NCBI GenBank assembly: GCA_030761205.1
Contig: JAULJL010000003.1
Coordinates: 32,150,301 to 32,214,300, forward strand
From: Fremontodendron californicum
Taxonomy: Eukaryota; Streptophyta; Magnoliopsida; Malvales; Malvaceae
Length of the DNA: 64,000 nucleotides
Reading direction: 5' to 3'
Shown piece by piece: positions 12,341 to 24,739 of the stretch. Every line of letters begins with the position of its first letter. Positions within the stretch are counted from its first letter, which is position 1. The notes under the pieces were generated by a model. That model did no database searches. It was given only the letters and a program-made list of their open reading frames with translations, and was not told the origin of the DNA. The position numbers and the translations under genes were made by a program.

Positions 12341-13905
12341 GATCACTTTTCTAGATTTTGACTCAGCCTTTCCAATTCATTCATTTTTCAATCTTTGGCT
12401 ATTCTCTTTGCCCCAACAGTTTTCAAACTCTTATTGACAGGAGTTTGCTTGCTGAGTTTTATTTCTTCTTCTCATATTTGGAAGTCAACGTTAACCCTAA
12501 TAGTTCCACACCTTTGAGTTAGAAAAACCCTTATCTCATGTTAACATGAAAAATGGGTATGTCAAAAATATTTTTATTTTCCTTTTTTGAAAAACAATTT
12601 TGCTTTTTTAATGAAAACTTCTGAGTCAAAAAAATTTAATCCCACAGTGTGTAATGTACAAATCTTTTAAAGACTGATGATCATTGTTGGAAATTTTCCT
12701 AAGTGTCAATTTAGGTTTTTCAACTTGAATTGACACGGCTTGGTAAACATGATTTTGGTTTTTTTTTTTTTTTAGGAAAGCTTTACAGCAAAAAAATGTA
12801 TGTCCTTTCTAAGCTCACAAATGAAACAAATTTTATAAATCATGACTTCTCTGAGAACCAAACAAATTCAACTTTCTTTTAGTTTTTGTATCAAGGTATT
12901 TTGACAAGCCTCAAGATTGGATGGGATGTTTAAACTAGAAAGTTGATTTAGGAGAAAAAAAGTTTCAGTTTTTTGAAATCAGTCATCCAAATGAGAGTTG
13001 ACAATTTGGGAGGTTCTGAAATTCCTAGATGTTCCTCGATGACCACTTCTTTAAGAAGATCTTTTCTTTTGTGGTATCGGCACTATCATAGATGGCATCG
13101 GAAATTCCCATTCTACTCTAGACCGCCCATTTTTGGGTTTTCGCCCTAGAGTCTCATTCTCTCCAATTTGTTCTTTTTTGTTTTTTCATTGTTTTACCAT
13201 TCATTTGAGGATTCTAAATTCTTTCTTAGTGAAATGATAATTCGATGAGATGGGATAAAATTTGAGGAAAAACCCTTGAAGTTAAATATTCATGCTTGAT
13301 CAAAATGGACTTTTAAAGCACGTAATATAGGCCATGGCTTAGGGTTCAGAAAGAAAGGATAAATAGGCCCACAAAATGTGTTTGAGGGTAATCAGATCAA
13401 TGATCCTTTCTTTGAGGAGGATTCTCTTTGAAACATTTATCCCTTTTGGACTTTTCATTCCTTTTGACTTTGCTCTTTTTCTTCCTTGCTTTTGGCTTTC
13501 ATTTGCCATCGCTTTTTCACACACTTTTTTTTTGTGTGTTTTTCATTTGTTTTGATAGAGTGAACTAGTATTTATTCGGGGCTCCATTTGCTTTGTATCT
13601 GTCTTTGAGCTAGGACTCATTTTTCTGTGATCTTTGAGAAGATCTTTCCTCGCATTTGCCCCCCAATGTAGAGGGTAATCCTTGATCAGGGTTTAAAGAA
13701 AAAAATTTCTTTTGGCTCAAAAGGGGTGACTATGGATAATTTTTTTTGTATGAAAGGGATATTAAAGATGGCCATTTCTCATGTCAAGCATGAATATTCA
13801 CATTGAAAAGCAATCCCCAAGGGAAATAGATATTCAGAATTTCATTTTGCACTTTGGAATCATCCGAATTCTCATATGCATGATATCACAAAATTTTTTT
13901 CTTCT
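12341..13905 (-). mobile_element. A internal 3' noncoding region, related to that of C
   Basis: No gene. From about 13270 to 13905 it aligns with 45890-46408 of element C (for example ATGCTTGATCAAAATGGACT, then TAAAGCACGTAATATAGGCC against TAAAGTACGTAATGTAGGCC), which in C lies directly after the pol stop codon. The match ends near 13905, exactly where pol should begin, so this marks the edge of the pol deletion. Confidence 0.75.
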
Positions 13906-14713
13906 TTTTTCATCGCATGCCCCAATGATTCATGCGTTAGTCCATCATTCTTCACCATGTATCCATCATTTCCACATATGATGCCCTAATTTGATTAACC
14001 ATGAGAAATTGTATCATTACGAGGAACATCGCAAGTCTAGGTCTATTTTGAAAAGGCTGAATTTCAAATTTGAGTTCTTTGAAGAGACAAAAAAAATATG
14101 ACCTAAAAATTGGCTTTCTCTGGGACATGGGATAATCTAGTTTAATCATTGTGTCCCAGGGTGTCAATCTTGAAGTGATGTTTGGGCAATTAGTGTTTTG
14201 TGGTTGTTGAAAATGACATGAATGGTCTTGGCACAACTTTGACATACACCAAATTACCATGATCAAAATTCTTGAAAGAAAGTCTCATTTGTTTGAATTT
14301 CAAGGAGTTCAATTTTTTTTTTTTGAAAAGTTCGTTCCTTTGCTCATAGCCTAGAGTAGGATCTACATCTTTGCTTATTCTATGATGGCAGTGATTTTAT
14401 GAAGTTCAATCATTCATAACTGTCAAGTGTTCTTGGTTCAAGGGATTTAGGCCTAGGAAAGCTTAAAAGAGAGGGAGAAGGTATTGGGTCATTTGTAACA
14501 ATGATCATCAATCTTCTTGAGACTATCCATTACTAAAACTTCCTTAATGCCTTTTTTTTTGTTGCAAATTCCAATTATTGTTAAAACACAACAAACACAA
14601 AGCATTTAAAAATCAAAATTCATTTAACTCTTATGAATGTCGACATGAGACAAGTGTTTTCATCATAAGGTCTGAAACTAAATGCATAAAAACTTCCCCT
14701 TGACATGTTCTCT
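13906..14713 (-). mobile_element. A-family segment where pol should be
   Basis: About 0.8 kb between the C-like 3' noncoding region and the gag pseudogene, in place of the protease-to-integrase region. It is also present in O (about 25380-26184), so it is a family feature, not a private change. No coding potential is convincing on either strand, and I do not recognise it. Confidence 0.6.
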
Positions 14714-16230
14714 CTAATTCAATCTGGCTATTCCTCGGGTACTCTTTTTGACCTTTCCATCTTCTTTCCCTATTAAGACATCCACAATGGTCTCATCATT
14801 CCCATTCAGCAGATTCTCCACGCTGTCTGACCTTTGTTTCTTCCCCACATTTAACTGTCCTTTATTGATTAGTGCTTGAACCTTCCGTTTCAGACATAAG
14901 CAATTTTCTATGGAATGTCCCCGAATCCCAGAATGATAATCACAATATGCATTCTCGTCATACCAGCTTGGATATGGGGGTTGGATAGGCTCCACTGGAA
15001 CTTTAGTGAGGAGTTGCTCTTCGACCAACTGGGGCAATAGTTCAGAGTAAGACAAGGGGAGTGACTCAAACAGATCTCTTTTTCGGATATTCTTCGATTT
15101 CCTTTTACTGACAAAAGGTTGAAAATTTACTGGATTCTGAGAGGCCGTTGGGTATAAGTATGAACCATGGGGTACATAATTCATAGAAGGACAGGGCGGT
15201 GGGTATGAAGTAGCCAGAACATACGGGGCAAAGTTTCCAATGGCTTGGACATCTTCCTCTTACTTTTTGGGCGACCTGTTTCTTTCTGCATTAAATGTTT
15301 TACCTCATTCGATTTTCCTGGCCTTGATTGCATTTTCAATCATTTCCCCGGAGATTACCATATCCAAAAAATTCTTCGTGGTGTTGCCAACAAGTCTATC
15401 GTAGTATGGGGTCTGTAGTGTATTCACAAAAAAGACAGTGGTTTCCTTTTGAGTTAAAGGCGGTTGTACTTGGGTGGCCACGTTCCTCCATCTCTGAGCA
15501 TACTTTTTGAAGCTCTCAGTAACTTTTTTCTCCATATTTTGCAAGGTGAGACGATCAGGTGTCATGTCGATCACATGCTTGTACTGGTTTAGAAAAGCCC
15601 TAGCCAAATCATTCCAAGAGCGAATCGGATCCTTGCTCAACTGACTGTACCACCTAATTGTGGACCCGCTGAGGCTATCCTGAAAGTAGTGGATCAGAAG
15701 CTTATCATTATCTATATAACTTGTCATCTTCGGCAGAACATAGTGATATAGGCTGACGGATCAGTCGTCCCGTCATATTTCACAAAGTTAGGGACCTTGA
15801 ATTTAGGAGGGATAACTAAATCGAAGACCAAGCATCGTTCTTTCGCCTCCTTACTCCCGAATACGTCTGTATTTTCTACGACCCGGAGCCTTTCATCTAG
15901 CAACTGATATTTCCCTTGGGAATCTGCCAACTCTACCTCATTAACGATTTTCAACTTTGCCTGTTCAGCTGGATCATCTAAATTTAAGACATTGATGGGG
16001 TTAACTGCGTTCTGGGCATCCATCATTACAACCACATTCTGACCCTTTCGTGCCTCAAACCCTTCTCTGGCGGTCAAGTTTTCAATGTGTCCCTTGATTA
16101 CAGTGGATATTAGCTCTATCAATTTAATCATCTGATCTTTAGATTCTGCTTGAGACTTTGCCAGCTGTTCTCGCAATTCTTCCTGTACCCTTTCCATTCT
16201 TTCCATTCGGGCAACTTGTTCATTCTCCAT
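14714..16230 (-). pseudogene. gag: Element A gag pseudogene (Tat/Ogre type)
   Basis: Gag forms the particle and packages the RNA. From an ATG at 16230 the frame gives a charged, Met/Glu/Arg-rich N-terminal coiled coil (RMERMERVQEELREQ), then a capsid-like region with GTTDPSAYITMF and FQDSLSGSTIRWYSQL, a conserved DRLTLQNMEKK, and a C-terminal knuckle CDYHSGIRGHSIENC at 14900-14944 (C-x2-H-x5-H-x4-C). It is broken by one frameshift near 15725 and two in-frame stops near 15303 and 15260. The frame ends soon after the knuckle at 14714, without running into a protease. About 505 codons in all, close to the gag of element C (61463-63634), which it matches module by module. The bases before the ATG (AAATACAGGCTAGTGCT) could be a splice acceptor; this is inference. 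Confidence 0.88.
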
Positions 16231-17175
16231 AGCACTAGCCTGTATTTAAAAGGGTATTCCGTACTTCTTATACCTCTGATTTGAAATGGAAAATTCTTTC
16301 AAAGACTTTTAAAGCCAAGCCAACTTCTGTTTTTTTCCCCCAAAGTGCGTGTCATGATGAAGGAGTCATGAATGCAATTTGATGCACGTGAAGCCTAAAC
16401 AATATGATGTATCGACATGTACAGTGGAAACATGCTGACCATATATGTAATAAATGCAATCACGATGCCAACGTGTTGCAAGCAAAGAATCAACGCATGG
16501 ATATATGCAATGAATGATCATGTACATTTTAGCGTATTTCCCAATGAATGATCATATACCCAATGAATGCAACATGATGTCAATTATGATACATGTAAAC
16601 AATAAATAATTGATACAAAGTATATACAAAGAAAAATCATGCTGACCATGTGTGTCATGAATGCATCTTGATGTTAATATGACAGATTAATGCATAAGCA
16701 TATACAGAGAAATCATGCTGACTATGTTTGTCATGAATAAAACCCAAAGTCAACATGATGCATGTAAAGAATAAACAAATTAATACATGGATATATACAA
16801 AAAAATCATGCTGATTATGAATGCATGAATGCAACCTGATGCTAACCTGATACATGTATGAATGTATGGTATGACAAATAATTGATCCAATGCGAAATGC
16901 AAAGGGGAAGATATCACGGAGGAAATAAGAATCGGAGGAACTTAATAATCAACATCTCATAAATTTGAAACATAATCAATTCATTCCCATATCAATGTTC
17001 ACAATGGTATAAACCATGTTTTACAAAATTTGAACAGTGGTTAAAACTGTCTTTACAAGCACTTTATTCTTCCTAGCATCCTAAAGCTATAAGAGCCGGC
17101 TACTGAATAAGTGAAATCCTATTACATCATATAAGACCGAAGTCTTTCCACCTCAATGTTGTAAATCTCCCAATC
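16231..17175 (-). mobile_element. ATG-rich spacer between the two gag-like ORFs of A
   Basis: Low-complexity sequence full of ATGAATGCA, CATGCTGA and ATGATGCATG words, no gene. A similar spacer lies before the upstream ORF (18092-18850) and before gag in element C (63635-64000). Each gag-like ORF thus has the same kind of upstream spacer, as expected if leader plus gag were duplicated or recombined. Confidence 0.7.
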
Positions 17176-18091
17176 CTAATGACGCTTTCCCAGCCCTCTA
17201 TCAATCAGTGTCGTTGGATCCAACCACTTGGCATTTATAAGAGATTGCACTTTCTTTTTGAATGCTATACAGTCTTCAATGCTATGGCCAACAATTCCAC
17301 AGTGATAATCACATCTTGCATTTGAATTATACCACTTTGGATATGGTGGTAACAGGGCTTTCAATTGGTAGAAGCTCTCAGTAGCTGATTGGAAAGGGAT
17401 CAAAAGGCCTTTGGGTCTTATCTTGGGGTCGATTCTTAGTCACACATAGCCTAGGAGTTGGGGCACTTGGTGGTGGAACTAAGGTTCGAACCGAAGTGTC
17501 TGCATGGAGATGTGGCGGAACATCATGGTAAGGGTATGGATTTGGACACGGGGCCTTTGGAGGTTGTACATAACTCGAGATTCCTATCCCAGATGCTGGA
17601 TAAGGTGATTGATGAGGGAAGCAATATGAGCTGCCAATTGGTGGTAATGGAGAGGGATTCATAGGTCCCGTAGTGATCATCCCAATGGATGATTGGACCA
17701 TAGTAGGGTGGAGACACTGGTTTGGACCTAGAACAGTTTGCAGGTATGGTATAGGATCTGAGGTTTCTATCTTTGGTATCAGGCTCTCAAGTTTAATCAT
17801 TTTCACGATTTTGTCCATAATTTCATCAGGATTGGAACCTTTGTGGCATTGACAAGCGCAGGATCCAGCAAGGATTGTATATTCTGGACCTAATGGTTTT
17901 GGTTGATCCGAAGATGATGCAGAGCCTTGAGAAAGTTCCTCTGTACTCTTACCCATATCCTCAAACATTTTCAGCAATTTGACGAGTTGTTCTTTCACTT
18001 CCTGGATTTCATGTCCACATTCCTCTTGATTGCGTTCCAAAGTACCCAATCGTTCCTCCGATTCATTCCTCATATCTCGAACCCTTTTCAT
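17176..18091 (-). pseudogene. Gag-like ORF without capsid core, upstream of gag in A
   Basis: A second gag-related reading frame. Its N-terminus (residues 1-60 from 18091) is a charged predicted coiled coil with repeated Glu/Arg/Gln (RNQEECGHEIQEVKEQ); then comes a Pro/Tyr/Ser-rich middle (PYPYHDVPPH, LVPPPSAPTPR), then PPYPKWYNSNARCDYHC with the knuckle CDYHCGIVGHSIEDC at 17269-17313 and a KKKVQSLI tail. The start and end match gag at 14714-16230 and in element C, but the capsid block (DPSA..., DSLSG...) is absent. One frameshift near 17385 separates the two parts, so it is a pseudogene here. In Ogre elements an extra ORF precedes gag; this could fill that position but is gag-derived, not the ORF1 type seen in D. 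Function unknown. Confidence 0.75.
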
Positions 18092-18850
18092 GCAAATGAA
18101 AATGTCATGAGATTAAGAATACAATTGTGAATGTACATGCTCTATTCCTATGTGCTTGAATATACGGATGATTAATGCATGAACATATACAGGGAAATTA
18201 TGATGAGTATGTATGCTATGGATGAAACTCTAATGCCAACATGATGCATTAAAAAAATGAATAAATTGATCAACAGGTATATACAAATAATGAATATGCA
18301 TGTCATAAACATACTCTACAATGAATAACCATGCATGTAAGGACTGTAAAATGATGTGAAAATGATACAAATAAAGAATAAATGAATTAACACCAAGGTA
18401 TATTCAAAGAAATCAATGATTACATGAAATTGGTGGGACCTAAATCGTGATTATTCAAAAATCTCATTATGCAAGAATTGCCTCCAAATTTATGATTTTT
18501 TTGAAACATGTTTTTTTTTTCTATGAAAAACCAATCATATTATTTGCAAAAGAATTTCGGAGTAGTGGATCCTACTATGGTACAATATGCAAATATTCAT
18601 GCAACACTACCGGTTTTATGAAATCATCAAATGAGATTATTATCACCATTCGTTTATTGCAAAAAACGAGATCAATAATACAACCAAAAATGTACATGCT
18701 CTATTCACACATGCATGAAATGTGCAAAATGCAAAAAATGCTTGAAAAAGGATTTTTATATTTTTTTCAAACAGCTAATGAACATTTGCCCCGAAAAATA
18801 TCTAATTATATAGGTATCACAGTGCTTTTGGGATGGATTATCACATTTAT
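18092..18850 (-). mobile_element. Spacer upstream of the gag-like ORF in A
   Basis: ATG/TGA-rich low-complexity sequence to about 18430, then about 400 bp of AT-rich unique sequence. A 152-codon plus-strand frame (18447-18905) has no recognisable motif and runs antisense to the element; I do not call it. Confidence 0.6.
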
Positions 18851-19516
18851 TATGGGCGATGTACGTACATCGTTGCCCGATCTACAAAACTTCTTCAAAG
18901 TGTAAAAATAGGTAACAAAAGGTTTAGAAATTCCCTCCATGTGTTCCTATCTTCGGTATATCTAACGGAAATCAAGCATGGCTTCGCCTAGGTTCACTAT
19001 ATGAGATAGAATTGGTACTAAAGGCCCCGAATTGCTCCTCAATGTCGCTGGTGAAGGCTAGTAAGGCACCCCGATAAAAGCGGGTTCAATTCGTTAGAGT
19101 CTATTTCCCTAGCCCATGCGGATTGTTAATCACGAAGGCTTAGTTACTTTGCTACCACCTAAAAGGACGGAACCCGGGCATAGGATTCATGATATGCAAA
19201 TGCACGTGTAGTGTGTGTAGAGGAACAACAAACCTTTCACCACCTATTCTATACCCTTATTCTAAATGCCCTAACAATTTATTAAAAAAAACATTCAAGA
19301 ATAGTGTAACGCATTAACCAACAAGCAATTATAATATACAACTTTAAATAACTAGAGAACAATAATAAAATGCATGCACATGAGTATGAACATATTTAAA
19401 ACATTTTATTATTTTTGAAATTCTCCTTATTAAAAAAAATGTGGGAATTAAAATTAAACCAACAAAACTGAGACTTTGATAACACACGACTAATTCTAGG
19501 CCTGACTCTCTAATAT
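18851..19516 (-). mobile_element. Conserved 5' leader of element A
   Basis: Untranslated leader just downstream of the primer site in element orientation. It is well conserved with D (36000-36716), for example TAGTAAGGCACCCCGATAAA, AGCCCATGCGGATTGTTAAT, AAAAGGACGGAACCCGG and ATGATATGCAAATGCACGTG. Conservation of a noncoding leader suggests a cis role such as packaging or dimer formation; that is inference. Confidence 0.75.
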
Positions 19517-19534
19517 TCCCCAGTGGAGTCGCCA
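19517..19534 (-). other. Primer binding site of element A (tRNA-Arg type)
   Basis: Minus strand TGGCGACTCCACTGGGGA, three bases (GCT) inside the 5' LTR. The plus strand reads TCCCCAGTGGAGTCGCCA, a tRNA 3' end with CCA. Ogre elements are described as using tRNA-Arg; the assignment of isoacceptor is from memory. Confidence 0.85.
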
Positions 19535-20294
19535 AGCTGTCACAACCTATAAAATAACAAGTCTCATCGCAAGACTTTATTATTCATTAAGCGTGACATT
19601 AAAAAAGGAGGAAAAGTCGACTTAATTCCTCTTGAAAAATGAAGGTTTTGAAAATGACCTTAAAAAGACATGGAGTCCCACCAATCTTTTTAAAGCAAGG
19701 TGTGATCTGCCACTTATTAAAACCGGTATTATAAAATATTTTAAAATTAATTAAAACATGTTTAAAACCAAACTCATGTCTGCATTTTAAACCAGAGAAA
19801 TCAAAGAAAGGGGTTCGGGACTCGGTTACGTGTGGGGAAGGATTAGCACCCCCACAACGCCCGTATAAAACGGTACCTTATTAATCATGTGTTATCTCAA
19901 GTCTCGGTAAAAAGTCAATTTTAAATTTAGTATTTTAAGTTAATTCCCAATTTGAAGAAAAAATAATTCCATTTTTAATTGAAAATGATCCGGAATTTAT
20001 AAATTCAAAATTTTCCTATATTTCCCAACAAACGTGGCAAAATATAGAAATTTTTATTAGTTTTGAAAAAACTTTCCGAATCATTCTCATTTTAAAGAAG
20101 ATATTCCATTATTAATGATAATTGATGATATCCTCCCCAGCAAACCTGGCAGAGAACTCATGAATTATTTTAACTCGAAAATATCTTTATTTTATTGAAA
20201 ATCATTACCTTTTTGAAAACATTTTAAAAATATGAACATAAATATGCATGACATTAATAAAATGACATAGCAAAATTTAAATAATATAGTACAA

Positions 20295-20600
20295 CCTAAA
20301 TGATATGATATAATTTATATGTCTTAGCATATTCTAAATGAAATGAAATATCCTAAGTTATATGATATATTCTAAATGAAATGAAATGACCTAGGAAACA
20401 TAATTTATTTTATATGAAATGAAATGTCCTAAGTCATATGATATGAAATAAAATATCCTAAATGACATAATATATATCCTAAATGAAATGAAATAACCTA
20501 GATAGCATAATATATTCTACATGAAATGAAATGACCTAGGTAACATAACATATTCTATATGAAATGATATAATTTAAATGACATGGCAAATATGAATGAT
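20295..20600 (-). repeat. AT-rich tandem repeat in A 5' LTR
   Basis: Counterpart of 6105-6420: irregular 35-40-bp units with ATGAAATGAAATGACCTAGG. Confidence 0.85.
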
Positions 20601-22149
20601 ATGGCACATAATTTAAATGACATGTAATATAAAATAATGCTATCATATAATATGCATGAAAATAATAATGAAAATAATAATGCATGAACATAGTATATGT
20701 TAAAGAATATAAAAATAACATAACTAAATAAAAAGCATAGGATATCATGAAATATTCAAAATCATATAATAAACAATATAACATAATCATAACAATATCA
20801 TAGAAATTATCATAGCAAAAATCACATATTATTAAAATGCATGAATATGGAAAATGCAATGCATGAAAATGTATTTTTTTCCTTTAATTAAGGAAATCCG
20901 TATATCTAAAAAGATATCCGGCTACCTTAGGAAGATATGTCAAATTAAATATTCTAAAACCAAAATACTTTGTGATTGTTTGAAAACAATTTTGAAAAGC
21001 TTAGATTAAAAAAAAAAAAAAAAAAAAAACTGGGCTAAGCCTTTTTTAAATGGCTTTAATTTCCTAAGTTTAAAATCCCGGACTTGACCACCCTTAACCC
21101 GAGACTTAAAAAAATCATTTTTAGAGTTTAAAAAGGCTTAGAAACTATCCTAAGTCAGTAGCTAAACTTCCTACAGCTCCCTCTAAGTAACTTAACCAAA
21201 ACACTAAAATGATTTTTCTTTAAATTCAATTCTCACTCCACTGTCCAATTTTAAGCCACGATTTTTTACCCTATTTTTAAAAATTCAAACAAATCTACAA
21301 AAACTACTGGAGACTCAGGATATGTAAAACTACACAGGAAAAAATTAGCTTAATTGTCTGATTAAAGATGAATGCCCAAAAAAATCAGGAAAGTACGAGT
21401 ACTGGGTGAAAAAACTGTTTTGCCAAAATACATTTTTGCCTTTGATAAAATCATTTAAAAATTAAAGTAAAAATATTTAAGACTCAAAAAATGACTCACA
21501 AACAGTAGCTAGGACTTTTTAAAAGTTAGATAAAAATTGGCTAAGTAAAAAAAAATCACAAAGGTAGAATAATCAATTTGACAAACCTTAATTTTCCACA
21601 AGTGTGCTCAAGAGCATGACTTTGAACCATTAATTGGCCTACGTCATTAGTCTAGTGGCATGGACATGAAATGCATGAAAAATACAGCAAATAAGATGCA
21701 TTAAATGCATGTTTTTTAGCCTAAATGTCATGAAAAAATCCAAGGCATCAATATAGTGACCTAGACCTAAATGAACTTGTATGGCATTTAATGCAACCTA
21801 GGTCTAAAATGCATGGACATGCATAGCAAAATAAAGCAAGCCTAACTACTAAAATATGCATGGCAATAACACAAACACAAGGCATGCTTAAACCACAAAC
21901 TCAACCAAATGTCATGAAAATGAAAACCTATCATCTAACATATCAAAAATGCAAACACAAGGCAAAATAATGAGGTAGCCGAATGGCCTAAGGTTCCAAA
22001 CAAACATGGCATTTTCACAAACACTTGATATACTTAAACTAAATACTCAATCAAATGTCATGCAAATACAAACCTATCAACTAACATAGCAAAAATGAAC
22101 ACACAATGCCAAATACATGAAGTGGCCGAATAGCCTAAGGTTTCAAACA

Positions 22150-22345
22150 AGCATGGCATTTTCACAAACACTTGATATACTAACATGCTCAACTAAAATA
22201 TAACACTCAAATCATGCAAACACAAAGTAGAGATATTAAAACTAACAAGCATTTTCACAAACACTTGATATACTAACATGCTCAACTAAAATATAACACT
22301 CAAATCATGCAAACACAAAGTAGAGATATTAAAACTAACAAGCAT
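22150..22345 (-). repeat. Tandem duplication in A 5' LTR
   Basis: Two almost identical copies of a block of about 93 bp, each with CACTTGATATACTAACATGC and ending in AACAAGCATTTTCACAAAC. Counterpart of 7925-8160. Confidence 0.88.
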
Positions 22346-23494
22346 TTTCACAAACGCATGGATTACAAAACATAAAATATCAACAAATTTAAACATTATG
22401 AAAACAGAAAATTAAAAATGCAAGAACATGATAATAAACTCATAAATGGAAACAAACAAGCATCCAAATTAAAACAAGCTTCAAGTATATGTAGTAGATG
22501 AAGATTTAAAGCATCAAGGCAAAAAAAAATAACAAAAATATCATGATAAATCAAAGCAAAATAGCAACAATAATAATAAAAAATCTGGGCTATTCGGCCA
22601 TGGTAAGAAAATAAGGAAAAAAAATTGTAAAAATTATTTAAGAAAGAGATGAAGAAAGAACTTAAGAAGAACATAAAAAAAAAAACACTTATTTAAAAAG
22701 AAAACTCACCAAAATAATAATCAAAACAGCAAAAACAAGAATGGAAAATCAAGAAAGTGCAAGAGTTGTTGCTAAAAGCAACCTCAAGAAGCTATCTTTC
22801 AAGCTTTTTTCTCTTCAAACTTTCTTTTCTTTTCTAAACTTTTTTTTCCTTCAACCAAGGAGAGAAAACTAAGCAAAAACTAAGAGAGAAATATGAAAAA
22901 TCAAGTGCTAAAAATAAAAATCTGAATCCCCTTTTAATGCTGGCCGAAACTCTCTCTCAAATAAGCTAGGATGTTGTCATCCTTCCTCCAACCAATTTCC
23001 GTCCAAGGGCTAGTGATTCAAGGTGAAAAATCATGAAATTATCACCCTTAGATTAGGCCATCAGCTGTCCTTAATTACAACTGTTCAAGAATAATGTTGA
23101 CACTCTCCTTCTTCATGCATTGGCCCATGTGGCTTATTTGCAATGGCTTGATCAAAAAAATCACTAACTCTTAATTCTTGGCCTTTTGATTGAAAAATCA
23201 GAAGCTTCTTCCCTCCTTTGGGCCTTGGCAGGCCAACACTCCCTTTTCTAGCCCAAGTCAGATTTTTTTTAAAGGCAAGAAAAGCCCTTTTTCGGTTGCT
23301 TGGGTAAAATGACCGTTTTGCCCCTCGGATGCAAATAAATAGAAAACGGACTCCAAATTCAAATTTTCTTTTTTTAATACTTTCAAAATAATAAAATATT
23401 GAATTCTGGAAGTTTTCAAAATTTTCCGAGTCCGTTTGCTATTTATTTGGATTTTTTCTTCCAAAAATGCCTTTTTATGCCCCCATATTTTACC

Positions 23495-24080
23495 ATTTTT
23501 TAAACGAGCTCCAAATCAAGATTTTTCTTCACCAATATCTTCAAAATAATTTAAAAGTGTGATCTGGAAGTTTTCATAATTTTTGGAACTCATTTGGTAT
23601 TTTTTTGGGATTTTTTTGCTTGAATTACTACATAGGAGGCTTGGGATTTGGCCATTTTGATAGAACTCCGAATCAAGATTTTCTTTTGCCAATATCTTCC
23701 AAATAATTTAAAAATGAGATTTGCAAATTTTCAGAATTTTTGGAGTCCATTTGCTTTTTTTTTCGGGATTAATCTTCTTGAATTATTGCATAGGAGATCC
23801 GGGAATTGGCCATTTTGCAAACGAACTCCGAATCAAGATTTTCTTTTCCAATCTCTTTAAAATAATTTAAAAATGATATTTGCAAATTTTTAGAATATTT
23901 GGAGTTCATTTGCTAATTTTTCGGGATTTTCCTTTTTGAATTTCTACATAAGAGACACGGGATTTGGCCATTTTGCAAACGAACTCCGAATCAAGATTTT
24001 CTTTCACCAATCTCTTCCAAATGGTTTAATAATGAGATTTGTAAGTTTTCATAATTTTCGGAGTCCATTTGCTATTTTTT
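23495..24080 (-). repeat. ~155-bp U3 tandem repeats, A 5' LTR
   Basis: Four units marked by GAGCTCCAAATCAAG (23505), GAACTCCGAATCAAG (23665, 23822, 23979). Counterpart of 9285-9860. Confidence 0.85.
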
Positions 24081-24739
24081 CCAAATTTTCCAATTTTGCC
24101 TTTTTGCCTCTGAAACCCGATTTTGCTCAAAACAAGTCCGTTTTTTAGATTTTCTTCAAACTGAGCCTTGGGCTATCCCTTTTTAAATCATTCCTCATCC
24201 ATTGGGGGCTTTAATCTTACTAAGTTGGGCCTTTCAGTAATCCTTCCCGATTTCACCGAAATCCACCAAAAACCCTAATTCTCGATTTTCTCCCGAATTG
24301 ACTTTTCTTTCAGTTTTTCTTTCAAATGGCTTGTCCATTACCCGTAGTCAGTGCTTATCTTTCATTTGGAACCTTCAATTTTGACCAATTCGATCGTTTA
24401 AGCACTTTTCCCCAAATTTCCTGGATTAGGTTTCCTTTCTACTGAAGCTCCAAATCCCAACTTCCGAACTCCATATCTTTCGATGTAGACCTCGGATTAT
24501 TGAATTTCTTTTTCCATTTTTCAATTGAACTTCAAATCTTGATTTTGAAAGTGGGTTGACTTTTTGGGGTTGACTTTCCGAGGTTGACTTTTTCAAGTTT
24601 GACTTTTTATGCTCGCCCGCTTAAACTAAGTCTCGGAGTACCACCTGCAGGATAAAAAAAATCTTTTTACATTCTGAAACATCAATTTAGGAAGAAAACA
24701 TACCTGTTTTAGTGGTCCGAACAAAATTAGGTGTCTACA

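Larger units (their letters stand above)
5349..24739 (-). mobile_element. Element A: complete non-autonomous Tat/Ogre-like LTR retrotransposon
   Basis: A 19.4-kb element with two long LTRs (5191 and 5202 bp) whose ends are TG...CA, a perfect 5-bp target duplication (CCCTT), a primer site matching a tRNA-Arg-like 3' end as in Ogre elements, and a polypurine tract. The internal 9 kb holds a conserved leader, two gag-like pseudogenes, a long 3' noncoding region and a tandem array. There is no protease, RT, RNase H or integrase. It therefore had to be moved by enzymes of a relative. The 3' noncoding sequence matches the region just after pol in element C, which shows that pol was lost from a C-like ancestor. 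It interrupts element O at the matching internal position of O. The LTRs differ from each other by many small changes, so the insertion is not very recent. Confidence 0.92.
19538..24739 (-). mobile_element. Element A 5' LTR (5202 bp)
   Basis: Starts TGTCACAACC and ends GGTGTCTACA on the plus strand; aligns end to end with 5349-10539 with scattered substitutions and small indels (for example a long A run near 21010 and short gaps near 21170). It should hold the promoter of the element, but I see no unambiguous TATA box. No gene is supported within it. Confidence 0.95.

Noticed and set aside
13952..14266. 104-codon minus-strand frame in the segment that replaces pol in A
   Set aside because: No motif; the homologous part of O (about 25440-25750) carries indels that break the frame.
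18447..18905. 152-codon plus-strand frame
   Set aside because: Antisense to element A within its spacer and leader, no motif, not conserved as protein in D where the leader is conserved.
19517..19534. tRNA 3'-end-like sequence ending CCA
   Set aside because: Only 18 bp match; it is the primer binding site, not a tRNA gene. No tRNA, rRNA or other structural RNA gene was seen in the window.
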